A DNA stretch of 64,000 nt from JAJYIW01 sp963781665 (GCA_963781665.1 CAWAGA010000002.1:5022001-5086000), one strand, 5' to 3'. Shown: positions 10,312 through 20,326, numbered from the stretch's first letter. Notes: a model not told the origin generated them from the letters alone. Made by a program: numbers and translations.

Positions 10312-11355
10312 TCAGGAAATAATCGCTCCGACTTTTTGGGCAGTTTCCACAATGAGATTCCAGACGCTCTCGGTCACCGGGATGCCCTCTTCAAGACGTT
10401 TATCGTAGGTTCTAAAATCCAACTCCCCTGGCAGAACGATCTCATCGTGGCCTGGAGCAGGTGGGGAACTTTTCATATAGTCAACCATCTCACCTGTCAA
10501 ACTTTTAAAAACATCCCGACCGGCAAAAGCGTCGGGATTAATCGCTATCAGGCACAAGCCATTCACGTATGGGAGGTCTTCTTCTGTGGCATTTCCAGCC
10601 ATCACGCCTCCTAGGATTTCAGCAAACAGGCTCAAACCGAACCCTTTATAACCATGATAGGGCGATCCCAATGGTAGGATGGTGCCCTTGGGTGGGCCGT
10701 AGAACAACCGGGGGTCAGTGACCTGGTTGCCGGCATCATCCTGGATAAAACCTTCGGGGAGAGATTGGCCCTGGTACATCGTCGATCGAATCTTCCCTTC
10801 CGAAACCATGGCGGTCGACATATCCAGGACGACCGGATGTGGCCCGGCAGCCGGAGCGCTCATCGAGATCGGGTTAGTTGCCAGGCGCCCTGCCCGCCCG
10901 CCGTAGGGGACAACCCAATGGCCGTGTTTCGAGCTGTTGGAAAAGCCGATACCAATCAGGTTGTTTTCGGCGATCGTCTGGGTGTAAGCCCCTAAACGGC
11001 CGATATGGTTGCAGTTTTTGCTGACGACACAGGCGATGTCCATCTGGCGCGCCTTATCGCAGACGACTTCGGTCATATATTTCGCCCCAACCTGGCCAAA
11101 ATTGAAACCGCAATCTACCGTGGCGGTGCTGCGGGTTTCTTTGACGACCGTGACAGGAGCACCTGGATTGATTTTTCCCTTGAGGATATCGTCCACATAT
11201 TGTGCGAAGCGCATCACCCCGTGTGAATCCAGTCCCATCAGGCTGGTATTCACCAGGTGGTCTACGACAATCCTGGCTTCATCGATAGGGGTTCCACAAG
11301 CAGTGAAGATTTTAATGCCGATCTCGCCAAGTTCATTCGCTGATAAGACGGTCAT
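10312..11355 (-). CDS. Malate/L-lactate dehydrogenase family (Ldh_2) oxidoreductase
   Basis: A 347-residue NAD(P)-dependent dehydrogenase of the Ldh_2 family (PF02615), whose members act on malate, sulfolactate, ureidoglycolate and 2,3-diketo-L-gulonate. Family features seen are LMGLDSHGVMRF near the N-terminus (catalytic His), NPISMSAPA, VLDMSTAM and GYKGFGLSLF. It is the first gene of the minus-strand catabolic operon and faces the divergent isomerase gene across about 140 bp, a likely shared regulatory region. The true substrate, probably a 2-hydroxy acid, is not fixed by the sequence. Confidence 0.85.
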   Translation of the reverse strand: MTVLSANELGEIGIKIFTACGTPIDEARIVVDHLVNTSLMGLDSHGVMRFAQYVDDILKGKINPGAPVTVVKETRSTATVDCGFNFGQVGAKYMTEVVCDKARQMDIACVVSKNCNHIGRLGAYTQTIAENNLIGIGFSNSSKHGHWVVPYGGRAGRLATNPISMSAPAAGPHPVVLDMSTAMVSEGKIRSTMYQGQSLPEGFIQDDAGNQVTDPRLFYGPPKGTILPLGSPYHGYKGFGLSLFAEILGGVMAGNATEEDLPYVNGLCLIAINPDAFAGRDVFKSLTGEMVDYMKSSPPAPGHDEIVLPGELDFRTYDKRLEEGIPVTESVWNLIVETAQKVGAIIS

Positions 11356-11494
11356 GAGCTATTTTGATCTGCCTCTTTTTGTTAGGATGGAGAAAACTCA
11401 AAGAATGATACACTATTATCTGATTTTTAGCGCCAACAAAAGGCGAAGGGATGGACTCAAAAGGGTCTGAAAACCTTGAAGAGGAGTGTTAGAA

Positions 11495-12352
11495 ATGATC
11501 AGTACTTTGCACGCTATCGCGACTTTTCACGCCAATGTCCGTACTGATATCCGGATCGCTCACGAAGCCGGTTACTGCGGTTATGAAATCCTAGAGACCA
11601 AACTACTGCGTTACCTGGATCAGGGTTACCAGGCTGAAGATCTACTGCCGTTGTTCGTGCGCTACCAAGTGCAGCCGGTATGCATCAACGGCTTGAAAGA
11701 CGTTGAAAGTATCGCCCCTGACGAACACCGGCAGCTCATAGCTGAAGCTGAAAGATTATGCCAGGCGGCTGAAACGCTGCACTTCCCAACCCTGCAGCTG
11801 GTTTGTTTCGACCGGTTGAAGGGCCGTCCATGGGCTGAGGTGCTTGAGATCACCGCAGGCAATGTGGCCGAAATTGCCGATATCGGCCGGCAGCATGGGG
11901 TACGCATGCAGCTCGAACCGGTAGCCTGGTCGCCGGTCCATTCTCTCGCCAAAAGCCTCGAAGTGATATCTGCAGCCGGCCGCGACAACGTCGGGTTGGT
12001 GATCGACTTCTGGCACCTGTGGGCGGGCGGTGAGACCCGACCGGAGGAAGTCGCCAAGTTGGACCCCGGTTTGATTTACGGCGTCCACTTCTGCGATGGT
12101 AAAAGGCCGCTTGATCCGGGTAAAACCTGGGATGAGACGGCTCTGCGCAGCTTTTTGCCAGGCGAAGGGGACGTCCCGATCGAAGATTGGGTAGAAGCAG
12201 TCAAGGTTACAGGTTTTGACGGTTCGTGGTCGGCAGAGCTGATCAGCCCCAGGCATTGGGAGTGGGATTTACTGGAAATCGCGGTGACAACCCGGAAGCT
12301 GTTAGAGCAATATACAGGATCAGATACAGGTGATGGGGATTTTAAGGCTTAA
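11495..12352 (+). CDS. Xylose-isomerase-like TIM-barrel sugar isomerase/epimerase
   Basis: A protein of 285 residues in the AP-endonuclease-2/xylose isomerase-like family (PF01261). The start ATG at 11495 is preceded by GAGGAG eight bases upstream, favouring it over a GTG at 11486 inside the ribosome-binding site. Metal-ligand segments include MQLEPVAW (Glu), VIDFWHLW (Asp, His), YGVHFCD and a late Glu (SAELISPRHW). It is transcribed away from the Ldh2-SDR-amidohydrolase-aldolase operon and probably supplies that pathway with an isomerised sugar or inositol derivative. Confidence 0.8.
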   Translation: MISTLHAIATFHANVRTDIRIAHEAGYCGYEILETKLLRYLDQGYQAEDLLPLFVRYQVQPVCINGLKDVESIAPDEHRQLIAEAERLCQAAETLHFPTLQLVCFDRLKGRPWAEVLEITAGNVAEIADIGRQHGVRMQLEPVAWSPVHSLAKSLEVISAAGRDNVGLVIDFWHLWAGGETRPEEVAKLDPGLIYGVHFCDGKRPLDPGKTWDETALRSFLPGEGDVPIEDWVEAVKVTGFDGSWSAELISPRHWEWDLLEIAVTTRKLLEQYTGSDTGDGDFKA

Positions 12353-12603
12353 GAAACCCCATTCATGGCACAGCTGCTGGCAGCATGACCCCGAAGATAT
12401 AGGTTAAGCCAGAAAAGCATCTTGTCTGAGATCCTGCCGTTTATTCAAAAAAAATGGTAGATGCAAATTGTCATTTTACCTATATAATGATTGATAATCC
12501 CCAACATCTTTGCGGCAAAATAACCTAACTGGGCAAGTACTTCTCATTTAAATTGTCTTTCTAACCAAAATGGTTAAAAATAGAAAGTAATCTGGCAGGA
12601 TTT

Positions 12604-13776
12604 ATGAAAAAGGTAGCATTTTATGCCTGTCTAATTTTGATGATCGCATTCGGTTGGTCCGCCTGCCAGACAATCAAGATTTCCCCAGAACAAGACTTTA
12701 CCCAGCCAACACCTATTTTAGAAGCTACCACACTTACCACAAAACCAACCCCTGTAGAACTTCAACCGGATATCACCGGATCATCTCCAGTAGAAATCGC
12801 AGCGCCTGCTACACCTGAACCACCTGCATCCAGTCTTTCTTCAACTCCTTTGATCCTGACTGCTGCCCCCATCTTGGCCGATACTTACATCTTCCCCACA
12901 GGCACATTTACCGCCACCCCGGATAATGCCACAGCTGAACTGGTCGACGCTTGTAAACTAATCCTGCCGGACGATGTATTCTTTATTTTCCCAATTCTCC
13001 CGATTCCAACGTATAACGCTATCGACAATGGGAGCTACAAAGGGTCCTCCTGCATATTTCAAGGAAATGATTTAGTATTGACCGTTTCAGTCGCCATGGA
13101 TTTTGGCTCTATCATTGAGATCTCTCAAGACGTGGAAAACATCACGAAAATGCCAGGATCGATATCATTTTCGACTTCCGGTGCGGATATTTACCTCGTC
13201 GATAACCTGGTCGATGATAGTGGCTTGAAAGGTTTTGGGGGTATCATCCTGAGAGATGACATCAGCGTCGAAATAATCGGCAGTGGAAATCAATACCAAT
13301 CCAATTTAGAAAATGAAACTGATTTGTTGAACACCCTTGCGAGTAGATTACCTCCCTATTCGAGAATCATTGATCGGATTAATGCTTGTTCGTTGGTCCA
13401 GGCAGACGAGGTTGGGGCGCTTTTTCCAAACCCACCCCGACCCCAAAATGCGTTCAAATTCGGGGTCAACAATCTCATCTCGGTTTGTACCTATGAAAAC
13501 GAAAAAATGACCCTAATCTTCAACCTGGGTTTTGTTACCGAGGAAAACAGGCAGGGCCTGGCAAATACTCAGGAATTGACCTTGACGCTAATCCCGGAAG
13601 CAGAATTATATCTGGCTGGATTTCCAAATGATGTACCCGGTGCCGGAGACGATTTGTTTGGCGCGATTGTCAAGAACGGTATCCTCCTGTCCATTCAAGG
13701 ACATGGCAGTCAATATCATTACGATCCTGAGCGAGAAAAACAGCTGTTGATTAATATCGCTGCCAGTCTCCCTTGA
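12604..13776 (+). CDS. Secreted lipoprotein with two similar C-terminal domains
   Basis: A 390-residue protein with a lipoprotein signal peptide: charged MKK, hydrophobic core and lipobox GWSAC with Cys21. A Thr/Pro/Ala-rich spacer (about residues 30-110) follows, as in many Chloroflexota surface proteins. The remainder contains two related halves, each starting with Ala/Asn-Cys-x-L (ACKLILPDDVFFIFP and NACSLVQADEVGALFP) and containing a second Cys in SSCIF or SVCTY, so each half probably has one disulfide. The pattern is reminiscent of DUF3558-type lipoprotein domains, but I do not assign a function. It converges with the penicillin acylase gene. Confidence 0.7.
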   Translation: MKKVAFYACLILMIAFGWSACQTIKISPEQDFTQPTPILEATTLTTKPTPVELQPDITGSSPVEIAAPATPEPPASSLSSTPLILTAAPILADTYIFPTGTFTATPDNATAELVDACKLILPDDVFFIFPILPIPTYNAIDNGSYKGSSCIFQGNDLVLTVSVAMDFGSIIEISQDVENITKMPGSISFSTSGADIYLVDNLVDDSGLKGFGGIILRDDISVEIIGSGNQYQSNLENETDLLNTLASRLPPYSRIIDRINACSLVQADEVGALFPNPPRPQNAFKFGVNNLISVCTYENEKMTLIFNLGFVTEENRQGLANTQELTLTLIPEAELYLAGFPNDVPGAGDDLFGAIVKNGILLSIQGHGSQYHYDPEREKQLLINIAASLP

Positions 13777-13792
13777 AGGTTCATTGTGAAGG

Positions 13793-16354
13793 TTAAGGCA
13801 TAAGGATAAGGTGCCCTTCGGCGTTATGGGTGATGGTGGCCTGGTCCCAGAGCATGGGATAGTATTGGATGCCAGCCCACAAAGGCGCCATGTCGGCGTA
13901 GTGCTGGTTGTAAGCATGCCCCGACTGTCCGGTGGTATGGACGGTGAGCGAACCAGCCAGGTTCCCCAGGTCCACGATCATGCGCATGGAGGGAAGCGAA
14001 ATCACCTCATAGCCATCGTTAATCGACCAACCAGTAGCATCGACAATGGATGCTCCCCCACCGGTGGCAAAAGGACCGCGGTTAAATAATCCTTCGATCA
14101 GGCTTATTCCTGATTCTCCCAGGGTCTGGTTGCGGAAGGTGGCTGTGTGCAGCCCCCCCCACGACCATCTGGCAGAGTCATTGCCAAAATCTTTTACAAG
14201 CTCCTGTACGGCCTCGGTGAATGCTTTTTTCAGAATTTCCGCACGGGTTTCCACCATATTAGTCGTGGATGGATCATCCCACCAGGAGCTGCTGGCTGGA
14301 AGCTGGCGCATGACCTGGTCCCAACGCGAACCGCCGTCGGGCCAATAGGTTTCGGGGAGCTTGTTGTCAAAAGTATCCTGAAGCAGGTGGCGCCAGAACA
14401 CCTCGAACACGGCCGCGGGAGCTGAGTCGACCCGGGCCTGGCCATCCCAGGCGGAAAGTAAGCCCATGGCCATACTCTCGTCGCTTGTCAAACTGCTGGA
14501 ATCCATCTGCGCCAGCACCGGAACAAAGACAGCAGCATTAGGGTCAAGCGTGTCGCCCTGCATTTTTTGGATGTAAGCCAAATCGATCTTGGCGGGAGCT
14601 GAGGTAATCATATCCACGATACGGTTGGCGCGGAAACCATAGTCCCAATCTGAGGTAATGAAATAGGGGTAATCGGACGATACCACCTGGTTGTTGGCGG
14701 TGACGATGTAACCCTCGGAAGGGTTGAATGTGTAGGGTAACTGGTCAAAAGGAATGAAACCGGTCCATTCGTAATCATCTGTCCAACCGGGGACCGGAAG
14801 GCGGCCGTCGCCATTGGCGCGGATGGGCACATCACCCGGCATCTGGTAGCCAATATTACCGTCGACGTCGGCATACACCAGGTTCTGAGCCGGAACGTGG
14901 AACTGGCTGGCTGCATTACGGAACTCCTCCCAGTTCTGAGCCTTGTCGAAACCCCAGACGGCTTTAAATGGGGTCGAGGGCGTCAAAGCCGTCCATTTCA
15001 GGGCGATCACATATTGGTCGGGTAGTGGAATACCAACACTGTCTTTAAACGGGACGAATTTGGGATCGTTGGGACTGCCCTGGTCCATCAATGGGCCGTA
15101 AGTTTGGGAGATGACTGGCCCATGGCGGGTCGAGCGTACGGTGAGCGTAACCGGCGCGCCACCAGAGACTTTGATCGTCTCAGTGCGGGTTTGAAAATCG
15201 ACCCATTGGCCATTTACTTCATATTGGTTGGGGTTATCAGGATTGACTTTTTCGATGTATAGATCCATCACGTCGGGGCTGGTGTTGGTAAAACCCCAAC
15301 TGATCCGGTCGTTGTGGCCGATTACTACTCCTGGCACGCCCGCAAAGGAAAAGCCGGCCATTTCGAAGGGGCATTGGTCGGTTTTGGGCTGGCAGTGCAT
15401 ACCTACCTGGTACCAGATCGACGGCATCTGAATTGCAAGATGAGGATCATTCGCCAGGATTGGCTCCCCGGTGGTCGTGAGACTGCCCGAAACGACCCAG
15501 GAATTGGAGCCAATGCCGTCGCCAAGCGGGCCTAACAATTGATCTAACAGGGAAACGTTCTGTTCGAGGTTGACCAAGGCTTGATCGGGAATAGAACCTG
15601 TGACTGCAGCCGGGCTGGGCAGGCTGGCGCTGCCCGTGCCAATATGATTGACGATGACAGGATGGTCGGATGGATAGGGCGGGTAAAGTTCTGAAACCTG
15701 CTCAGGGGTGAGCGTCTTAAGCAACACGGCACGCTGGATCTCCTCATCCATGTTACCGCGCAGGTCCCAGGCCATGGCCTTGCCCCAGGTCAGGCTGTTG
15801 ACCGGAGTCCACGGTTCGATCGTATATTTGGGGCTCAAGAGCTTGAGCACGGCATATTCCAGGCTGAGTGTGGTGCCATTGTGGTCTTTGAGATAGGCAT
15901 TGACCCCGTCTGAATAGGCCTGGAGAATTGCGCGAGAATCGGGATCAAGCTGGTCCCATTCGGCCTGGGCAGTCTGCTCCCAACCCAGGGTTCTCAAGAA
16001 GGAATCGGTATCGACCTGAGCGCTTCCAAACATCTCTGACAGGCGCCCGGCGCCAATGTGGCGCCAGGTGTCCATCTGCCAGAAGCGGTCCTGGGCATGC
16101 ACGTAGCCCTGGGCAAAGAAAAGATCGTGAGCGTTAATAGCATAGAGGTTGGGGATGCCCATCTGGTCGCGATAAACGTCTACGGATGCAGTCAGGCCGG
16201 GCACGTTAATCTGCCCATCGATCTGGGGAAAGGATTGGGGTGCGAGGGTATGGGGGATGTAACTCAGGAACAAGAAGGCGCCACCCGAAGTTACGATCAA
16301 CATAATCACGATGAGGACTACCAATATTCTGACGATAACCCGGCGTAGTTTCAT
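13793..16354 (-). CDS. Penicillin acylase family Ntn-hydrolase
   Basis: An 853-residue secreted or membrane-anchored amidase (PF01804) that hydrolyses amides such as beta-lactam side chains or acyl-homoserine lactones. The start at 16354 (MKLRRVIVRIL) is chosen because GGAG lies 8 bases upstream; an upstream in-frame start adds 16 poor residues. An N-terminal hydrophobic segment is followed by the alpha-chain region (AQGYVHAQDRFWQMD), a spacer, and the autocatalytic site GSNSWVV, where Ser283 would become the beta-chain nucleophile. ANDPHL and the later N-terminal-nucleophile motifs fit the family. Length matches typical precursors. Converges with the lipoprotein gene. Confidence 0.9.
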   Translation of the reverse strand: MKLRRVIVRILVVLIVIMLIVTSGGAFLFLSYIPHTLAPQSFPQIDGQINVPGLTASVDVYRDQMGIPNLYAINAHDLFFAQGYVHAQDRFWQMDTWRHIGAGRLSEMFGSAQVDTDSFLRTLGWEQTAQAEWDQLDPDSRAILQAYSDGVNAYLKDHNGTTLSLEYAVLKLLSPKYTIEPWTPVNSLTWGKAMAWDLRGNMDEEIQRAVLLKTLTPEQVSELYPPYPSDHPVIVNHIGTGSASLPSPAAVTGSIPDQALVNLEQNVSLLDQLLGPLGDGIGSNSWVVSGSLTTTGEPILANDPHLAIQMPSIWYQVGMHCQPKTDQCPFEMAGFSFAGVPGVVIGHNDRISWGFTNTSPDVMDLYIEKVNPDNPNQYEVNGQWVDFQTRTETIKVSGGAPVTLTVRSTRHGPVISQTYGPLMDQGSPNDPKFVPFKDSVGIPLPDQYVIALKWTALTPSTPFKAVWGFDKAQNWEEFRNAASQFHVPAQNLVYADVDGNIGYQMPGDVPIRANGDGRLPVPGWTDDYEWTGFIPFDQLPYTFNPSEGYIVTANNQVVSSDYPYFITSDWDYGFRANRIVDMITSAPAKIDLAYIQKMQGDTLDPNAAVFVPVLAQMDSSSLTSDESMAMGLLSAWDGQARVDSAPAAVFEVFWRHLLQDTFDNKLPETYWPDGGSRWDQVMRQLPASSSWWDDPSTTNMVETRAEILKKAFTEAVQELVKDFGNDSARWSWGGLHTATFRNQTLGESGISLIEGLFNRGPFATGGGASIVDATGWSINDGYEVISLPSMRMIVDLGNLAGSLTVHTTGQSGHAYNQHYADMAPLWAGIQYYPMLWDQATITHNAEGHLILMP

Positions 16355-16505
16355 GCATATGACTCCGTTTTGAAGGTTTGGTGAATATGAGATTGATAAC
16401 ACTATCTAAGTTGGATGGATGCGGTTAAAACTTAACGTGAATTTTCCTTGTAAATGAAATATAATCTAATCAGATAATAATTATCGCTATTACCGGGAGG
16501 TTATC

Positions 16506-17333
16506 ATGTCTGATGCAATGACGGTGCTGGTTGACCTCAACGAGGATTACACCCTGACCCCAGGGCAAATCGCGGATTACCAACGGGACGGCCATATTCT
16601 GCTGCGGGGAGTGGCAACCCCTGCTGAGATCGCTGCCTACCGGCCTTATTTGAACCAGGCGGTCGCCGAATACAACACCGAAAAACGACCGTTAGCCGAA
16701 AGGGATTATCATGATATGGCTTTCATCCAGGTCATGAATTTATGGGTCAGGGATGAAGCCGTGCGGCGCTACGTGATCGCCAAGCGCTTTGCTAAAATTG
16801 CAGCAGAACTGATGGGTGTGAGTGGCGTTCGCATTTATCACGACCAGGCGCTTTACAAAGAAGCAGGCGGCGGGATAACGCCCTGGCATCAGGACCATTA
16901 CTACTGGCCATTAGCCACCGACAATACGATTACGATGTGGATGCCGTTGATGGATGTCACCCCGGATATGGGCACGCTGATCTTTGCGTCAGGATCGCAG
17001 GTGAACGGGCATCTCGGTAATATCCCCATCGCCGAGGATTCAGAGGAAATCTTCAACGAATATGCGAAAGGGCGAGGTTACAAGATCGTTCAGACGCCGG
17101 GCATGGCGGGCGGCGACGCAACCTTCCATTCAGGTTGGACCCTGCACAGCGCTCCTGGCAACCAGACGAAGATAACGCGTGAGGTAATGACGATCATTTA
17201 TATGGAAGATGGGTGCCGGACCATGCAGCCTGATAACAAGAACCGCGAAGCCGATCTGGCAGCCTGGCTGCCGGGGATTAAGCCGGGCGAGCTGGCAGCC
17301 AGCCCGCTCAACCCCCTGGTATACAGCGCTTAA
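16506..17333 (+). CDS. Phytanoyl-CoA dioxygenase (PhyH) family protein
   Basis: A 275-residue Fe(II)/2-oxoglutarate-dependent oxygenase (PF05721). The iron triad is seen as His128 and Asp130 in PWHQDHYYW and His214 in WTLHSAP; ITREVMTIIYM supplies the 2-oxoglutarate-binding Arg. A strong ribosome-binding site (GGGAGG) lies 7 bases before ATG 16506. The substrate is unknown; such proteins in Chloroflexota hydroxylate diverse small molecules. The VOC gene follows on the same strand after about 90 bp. Confidence 0.85.
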   Translation: MSDAMTVLVDLNEDYTLTPGQIADYQRDGHILLRGVATPAEIAAYRPYLNQAVAEYNTEKRPLAERDYHDMAFIQVMNLWVRDEAVRRYVIAKRFAKIAAELMGVSGVRIYHDQALYKEAGGGITPWHQDHYYWPLATDNTITMWMPLMDVTPDMGTLIFASGSQVNGHLGNIPIAEDSEEIFNEYAKGRGYKIVQTPGMAGGDATFHSGWTLHSAPGNQTKITREVMTIIYMEDGCRTMQPDNKNREADLAAWLPGIKPGELAASPLNPLVYSA

Positions 17334-17424
17334 CCGAAGGCCAGCAGGGAGGGGCAGACTCGACAAAACGAGTTTACGATTACCACAATTGGAAACCTTC
17401 AAATCATTGAAAGGCAGGCCGCTG

Positions 17425-17841
17425 ATGACCCAAGCCAGGTTTCTGGATATCAACCCGGTTCTCCCGGTAACGAATATGCCGGCTTCTATTCGCTTTTACA
17501 CCGAAAAACTGGGTTTTGGCCTGGTGTTTCAAGACCCGCCTGATCTCTACCCCCAGGATCCAGGCCCGCAGCACCCTTCGTATGCCGTCCTCGGTCGTGA
17601 CCGCATCCAGCTGCACCTGCAGAGTCATGACCCCGAAGCCGCCGGCGACCAGGCAGAACCGCTCCACATCCGCTTCATCATCGACGACATCGACAGCCTT
17701 TATACCGAATACCAGGCCAGCGGAGCCATCGTCCCTGCTGGCTTTGATGGAATGGTAATTACAGACACACCCTGGGGAACCCGCGAATTTGGGCTCTACG
17801 ACCCGGACAAGAATGGCCTGTTCTTTTATCGCAATATTTGA
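17425..17841 (+). CDS. VOC family (glyoxalase/bleomycin-resistance-like) protein
   Basis: A 138-residue protein with the paired beta-alpha-beta-beta-beta fold of the vicinal oxygen chelate superfamily. NPVLPVTNMPASIRFYTEKLGF is the typical N-terminal module, and LHIRFIIDDID and GTREFGLYDPDKNGLFFY form the second half. I start at 17425 because the open frame upstream overlaps the dioxygenase gene. Probably a small dioxygenase, glyoxalase or binding protein; substrate unknown. Confidence 0.8.
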   Translation: MTQARFLDINPVLPVTNMPASIRFYTEKLGFGLVFQDPPDLYPQDPGPQHPSYAVLGRDRIQLHLQSHDPEAAGDQAEPLHIRFIIDDIDSLYTEYQASGAIVPAGFDGMVITDTPWGTREFGLYDPDKNGLFFYRNI

Positions 17842-17842
17842 A

Positions 17843-18760
17843 TCAATCGAAAAATTCAAAGCGGCGCGACCAGGTGTACTTTTCACCCGGCATGATATTT
17901 ATTTCTACAAAAACTTCAGTGCTGATGACGTGCGCCAACCCCCATACCGCCACGTAGAGTGGGTGAAAATCGACAAATTCCCGCATCCCCACCCCATCTG
18001 AAAGGCGCAACTCCCACTGGGCCTGCCCGGTCTTAACTGCGCCGCGCGGGCGGCAGTAGAAATCTTTCTGCGGTGAAGGTGTCCGCAGGAATTGGATTGC
18101 ATTGCCTTTAACCTCGATCACATCAGGCTCTTTGAACTGGGTGGTTGCCGGATTCAAGTCGACCGGATAGGGAAAGGTCAGGGTGTAATCAGGCCCGATC
18201 GGGGTACGATCGATGCCGATGAAATTATGGACGTATTCGTGGACCAGCACCGGGCGGGTACCCACATTTTCGAGCTGGTACTGGATGTGAAGCTGGTTGT
18301 CCTGGACGGTCAAAACCTTTTCCTCACGGACGGCATACCCGCGGCAGTCAAGCGGTTCGACAACGTAGCGGGCTTCATCAGTGGAGCTGGTCAGATTGAC
18401 CGGGAAGAGCGCGGCGACCTCTTGCGGGCTGAATACCGAAAATGGCCCATCATCCTGGCGCTTCAGCAGACCAATCCCCAGCTTGGGAAAGGTCTCGCCC
18501 ACCCTGGCTTCATCGTAGCCAACGTGGGTCGAGTGAGTGAACTCATTACAGATACCCATCCCCTGGGTGCCTACACCTGGGAGGTAAGATTCCGGAACAC
18601 AAAAAGTGTGCATCCCATCCAGGGTCACCTGGGTCACGAACCCGTTCAAATCGAAGCGGCACCTGCTCATGGGGACTCCTGGCGCCGCAATCTCTACAGC
18701 CAGCCGGTTGGACTTCAATATCGTTGGCTTTGGGTTAGAACTGGACTGGTTTTCAGTCAT
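17843..18760 (-). CDS. Galactose-mutarotase-like (aldose epimerase fold) protein
   Basis: A 305-residue cytosolic protein resembling the galactose-mutarotase superfamily: an all-beta sandwich with GFVTQVTLDG near the N-terminus, a central LVHEYVHNFIGID segment with conserved His, and TWSRRFEFF at the end. It is not a canonical GalM because the usual catalytic His-x-Phe-N pattern is not clear. It may act on a sugar handled by the nearby catabolic genes. It converges with the VOC gene (1-base gap) and starts upstream of the GNAT terminator. Confidence 0.55.
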   Translation of the reverse strand: MTENQSSSNPKPTILKSNRLAVEIAAPGVPMSRCRFDLNGFVTQVTLDGMHTFCVPESYLPGVGTQGMGICNEFTHSTHVGYDEARVGETFPKLGIGLLKRQDDGPFSVFSPQEVAALFPVNLTSSTDEARYVVEPLDCRGYAVREEKVLTVQDNQLHIQYQLENVGTRPVLVHEYVHNFIGIDRTPIGPDYTLTFPYPVDLNPATTQFKEPDVIEVKGNAIQFLRTPSPQKDFYCRPRGAVKTGQAQWELRLSDGVGMREFVDFHPLYVAVWGLAHVISTEVFVEINIMPGEKYTWSRRFEFFD

Positions 18761-18796
18761 ATCACAACTCCATTGATATAAAAATTTGATGAAAGG

Positions 18797-18827
18797 CCAA
18801 CCGGCTCACCTGAAGGTGGCCGGTTGG
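18797..18827 (-). terminator. Intrinsic-terminator-like hairpin after the GNAT gene
   Basis: CCAACCGGC pairs with GCCGGTTGG, enclosing a CACCT/AGGTG inner stem. In the minus direction the stem is followed by an A/T-rich stretch with ATTTTT. It lies 28 bp after the stop of the GNAT gene at 18856. Confidence 0.6.
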
Positions 18828-18855
18828 GAAAATAAGATCCAATATCAGAATCGAT

Positions 18856-19869
18856 TTACAACGGTTTGCGATAGGTCGTATGCCTCTTAACCACCCGGAA
18901 ACCGCAGTCCTCATAAACACGGGTTGCACCGCTCAGGTTTTCGCTGTCGACACCCAGCGCAGATTCGGTCATACCCAGCTCTTTTTGGGCGCTCAGGCTG
19001 CGGGCAATCAAGGCCCGGGCCAGGCCCTGTTTGCGCCATGGGCGGCGGACGCTGATCCCTTCGGTATACCCGCGTTTGCGGTTGTATTTCTCATTCTGAC
19101 CATGGTCGATGAAAGTCTGCACCTGGCCGGCGACCTGGTTACTTTTAACATCCCATGCCACCTGCCACAAAGCCGGTTGGAAGGTGCTCTCGTCGCCCAT
19201 CCAAACCTGATAATCATCTTCCGTAGGTTGAACGAATCCCCAATGATCGCGGAATGCTTCGGTGGCTGCATCCCAGATCTGGCGGTAATGTTCGGGAAGC
19301 GCCGGGCGAACCTCCAATCCTTGAGGCAGTGGGAAGTCGGGGATATCATCCAGAGAGGGGCGGACCATTTCATACGCGTATCGAACCGCCTGGTACCCGG
19401 CTTTTTCGAGCAAGGCGGTAAAGCCAACTTCATATTGGGCGGCAAAGGCCTGGAAAAACTTGGGGCGATCGGAGGCTTGTTCGGCAGCCACGGCGCGCAT
19501 CCGCTTCTCCAGCCACTGCAAGACAACGCTCCCGATCCCTTTGCAGCGCCATTCGGGAATGAGGAAGCCGATAAAATTATAAATGTAGATTCCGTCGTTT
19601 TCATCGAAGCCCCACCAGGCGCGGGAATATCCAACCACCTGGCCATCGATCTCGGTGAAGATCATATCCTGGTAGGGATCGCAGTTGGTCAAGTGAGCGT
19701 ATGAGTTAGCAATATCTGCGACCGTGGTCACGCGCTCTATTTTATCGGCGTCGGCGCTGGCCGCGATGGCCTTTTCCATCTGCGGAAAGTCGCTTTCGCC
19801 ACGGAAATGGCGAAACTTAAGCCCGGGAATAGCCGGAGCCCCAGGGAGGAAAAAAGTGTCGTCGTTCAT
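18856..19869 (-). CDS. Tandem GNAT-family N-acetyltransferase
   Basis: A 337-residue protein with two GNAT domains. The first contains the acetyl-CoA loop in IGFLIPEWRCKGIGSVVL; the second has GISVRRPWRKQGLARALI, a good Q/RxxGxG/A motif, followed by LGVDSENLSGATRVYEDCGF. The acceptor is unknown. A truncated and diverged copy of a 100-bp stretch of this gene is found at 23905-24018, evidence for a past duplication. A hairpin terminator lies just downstream. Confidence 0.85.
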   Translation of the reverse strand: MNDDTFFLPGAPAIPGLKFRHFRGESDFPQMEKAIAASADADKIERVTTVADIANSYAHLTNCDPYQDMIFTEIDGQVVGYSRAWWGFDENDGIYIYNFIGFLIPEWRCKGIGSVVLQWLEKRMRAVAAEQASDRPKFFQAFAAQYEVGFTALLEKAGYQAVRYAYEMVRPSLDDIPDFPLPQGLEVRPALPEHYRQIWDAATEAFRDHWGFVQPTEDDYQVWMGDESTFQPALWQVAWDVKSNQVAGQVQTFIDHGQNEKYNRKRGYTEGISVRRPWRKQGLARALIARSLSAQKELGMTESALGVDSENLSGATRVYEDCGFRVVKRHTTYRKPL

Positions 19870-20034
19870 ACAAAATACCTTTCGGATAACAGGGAGAACC
19901 CGCTGGAAAATGCATGCCCATTATATCCAGAATTGGCGTTTTTATTAATGAATTCAATTATCGACTTTGATAATTGGGCCATTGAAGAGTGGAATTTTCA
20001 ATCGCGGCAGGTAAATAAATTGTATTGCTAACCG

Positions 20035-20244
20035 CTAACCCACACCTTATCCAGCCGGCTGAGAGAAGGGCAATCAACAGACGGATCTATATTCTGCGAA
20101 TTGCGTGAGCCAAGCCTGCTTCAAACTGACATACCCGATGCCAGCCTAAAGTCAACTCATTTGATAGATGCGGACACAAAAAAGGTTTATTACGGCTGCG
20201 CCGACTTGACCAATCCAGATCTGGCCTGGGCGGTCATAAACTGA
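20035..20244 (+). pseudogene. Possible C-terminal gene fragment
   Basis: An open stretch without a start codon that reads like real protein (THLIDADTKKVYYGCADL and NPDLAWAVIN before the TGA at 20242). It lies in the otherwise empty 19870-20326 gap. I do not recognise the family; it may be the tail of a lost gene or chance. Confidence 0.25.
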
Positions 20245-20326
20245 GCTGATTTTATTACAATGGTCGTTGTGTCAGGAAATAACCATCCTAACCAGTCAAA
20301 TTTTTAAAGTGTGCCAACGGGTTAAC

